Shown: piece after piece, positions 63,914 to 64,000 of the stretch | How positions within the stretch are numbered: position 1 is the first letter of the stretch | How the letters are laid out: every line of letters starts with the position of its first letter | From: Pedobacter panaciterrae | GTDB lineage: Bacteria; Bacteroidota; Bacteroidia; Sphingobacteriales; Sphingobacteriaceae | Assembly (NCBI RefSeq): GCF_013204795.1 | Contig: NZ_JABMKW010000017.1 | Coordinates: 496,001-560,000, forward strand | DNA: 64,000 nt | Direction of reading: 5' to 3' | The notes under the pieces: generated by a model | Database searches by the model: none | Told to the model about the DNA's origin: nothing | Seen by the model: only the letters and a program-made list of their open reading frames with translations | Position numbers and translations under genes: made by a program

Positions 63914-64000
63914 TATTTCTTCCTTTTCTCTATGATGAAACGATTTGAGTATTTTTTAAGTGTACGGGTTTTGAAGCCTTTAGCATACATACCGTTCCTT
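63913..64000 (-). CDS. rplB: 50S ribosomal protein L2 (partial, C-terminal 28 residues)
   Basis: The right edge cuts the gene. The visible minus-strand frame ends [20 protein letters not shown] followed by FIIEKRKK and TAA, matching the basic C-terminus of uL2. Its place before rpsS is that of the S10 operon, so rplW, rplD, rplC and rpsJ should lie beyond the edge. Confidence 0.9.
   Translation of the reverse strand, partial: RNGMYAKGFKTRTLKKYSNRFIIEKRKK

Overview
The window is AT-rich chromosomal DNA from a member of the Bacteroidota, most likely a Pedobacter-like Sphingobacteriaceae. The evidence is phylum-typical families (DUF4293, DUF5606, PF14121-type putative porin, GH97, MutS-like membrane ATPase), promoters of the form TTG-N19/20-TAnnTTTG, start codons mostly without Shine-Dalgarno sequences, and a canonical S10-spc-alpha ribosomal cluster. 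The genus is inferred from overall protein character, not from a search. I saw no rRNA, tRNA, CRISPR, insertion sequence or prophage. No stretch longer than about 300 bases lacks a gene.

Layout. 1-8.4 kb: 5' end of sucD, a TMEM175-like channel, a DUF1080 lipoprotein, a dicarboxylate symporter, a Crp/Fnr-type regulator, an AhpD-like protein, a two-gene membrane sugar dehydrogenase (Tat lipoprotein subunit plus GMC flavoprotein) and a FrnE/DsbA-like protein. 8.6-18.7 kb: ABC exporter, truA, DUF4293, an RG-tailed DEAD-box helicase, gpsA, a TolC/HlyD export pair and a polysaccharide deacetylase. 19-25.9 kb: aconitase, GH97, DoxX, a DUF2007 gene broken by one base, and GH1. 25.9-36.7 kb: a membrane-anchored MutS homologue, rlmH, a 42-residue membrane protein, DUF5606 plus cyclophilin, a secreted orphan, an inverted-repeat element, a lpxK-PNP-porin operon and pruA. 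36.8-51.3 kb: carbonic anhydrase with a SulP transporter, an OprP-type porin, an acyl-CoA carboxylase beta subunit with MFS and GNAT genes, M42 peptidase, HerA-like ATPase, nucleotidyltransferase, dnaK and a methyltransferase. 51.3-64 kb: ribosomal cluster on the minus strand from rplB (cut by the window end) to rplQ, including secY, map, infA, rpmJ and rpoA.

How genes work together. The TCA/anaplerotic genes (sucD, acnA, dctA, pruA) are scattered. The GMC/gluconate-dehydrogenase-3 pair, the DUF1080 protein and the GH97/GH1 enzymes fit oxidative and hydrolytic glycoside breakdown. SulP plus beta-carbonic anhydrase suggests coupled bicarbonate uptake and hydration. The ribosomal cluster is conventional in order, but its spacers hold several inverted repeats, and S3 and L17 carry long low-complexity tails.

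Most of the window is ordinary housekeeping DNA. I did not find a convincing undescribed multi-gene system. The items most worth a second look are the frameshifted DUF2007 gene, the membrane MutS homologue, a 22-base promoter block shared by sucD and the cyclophilin gene, the four-cysteine motif of the GMC enzyme, the paired operator-like sites before aconitase, and the hairpin between rpsD and rpoA.
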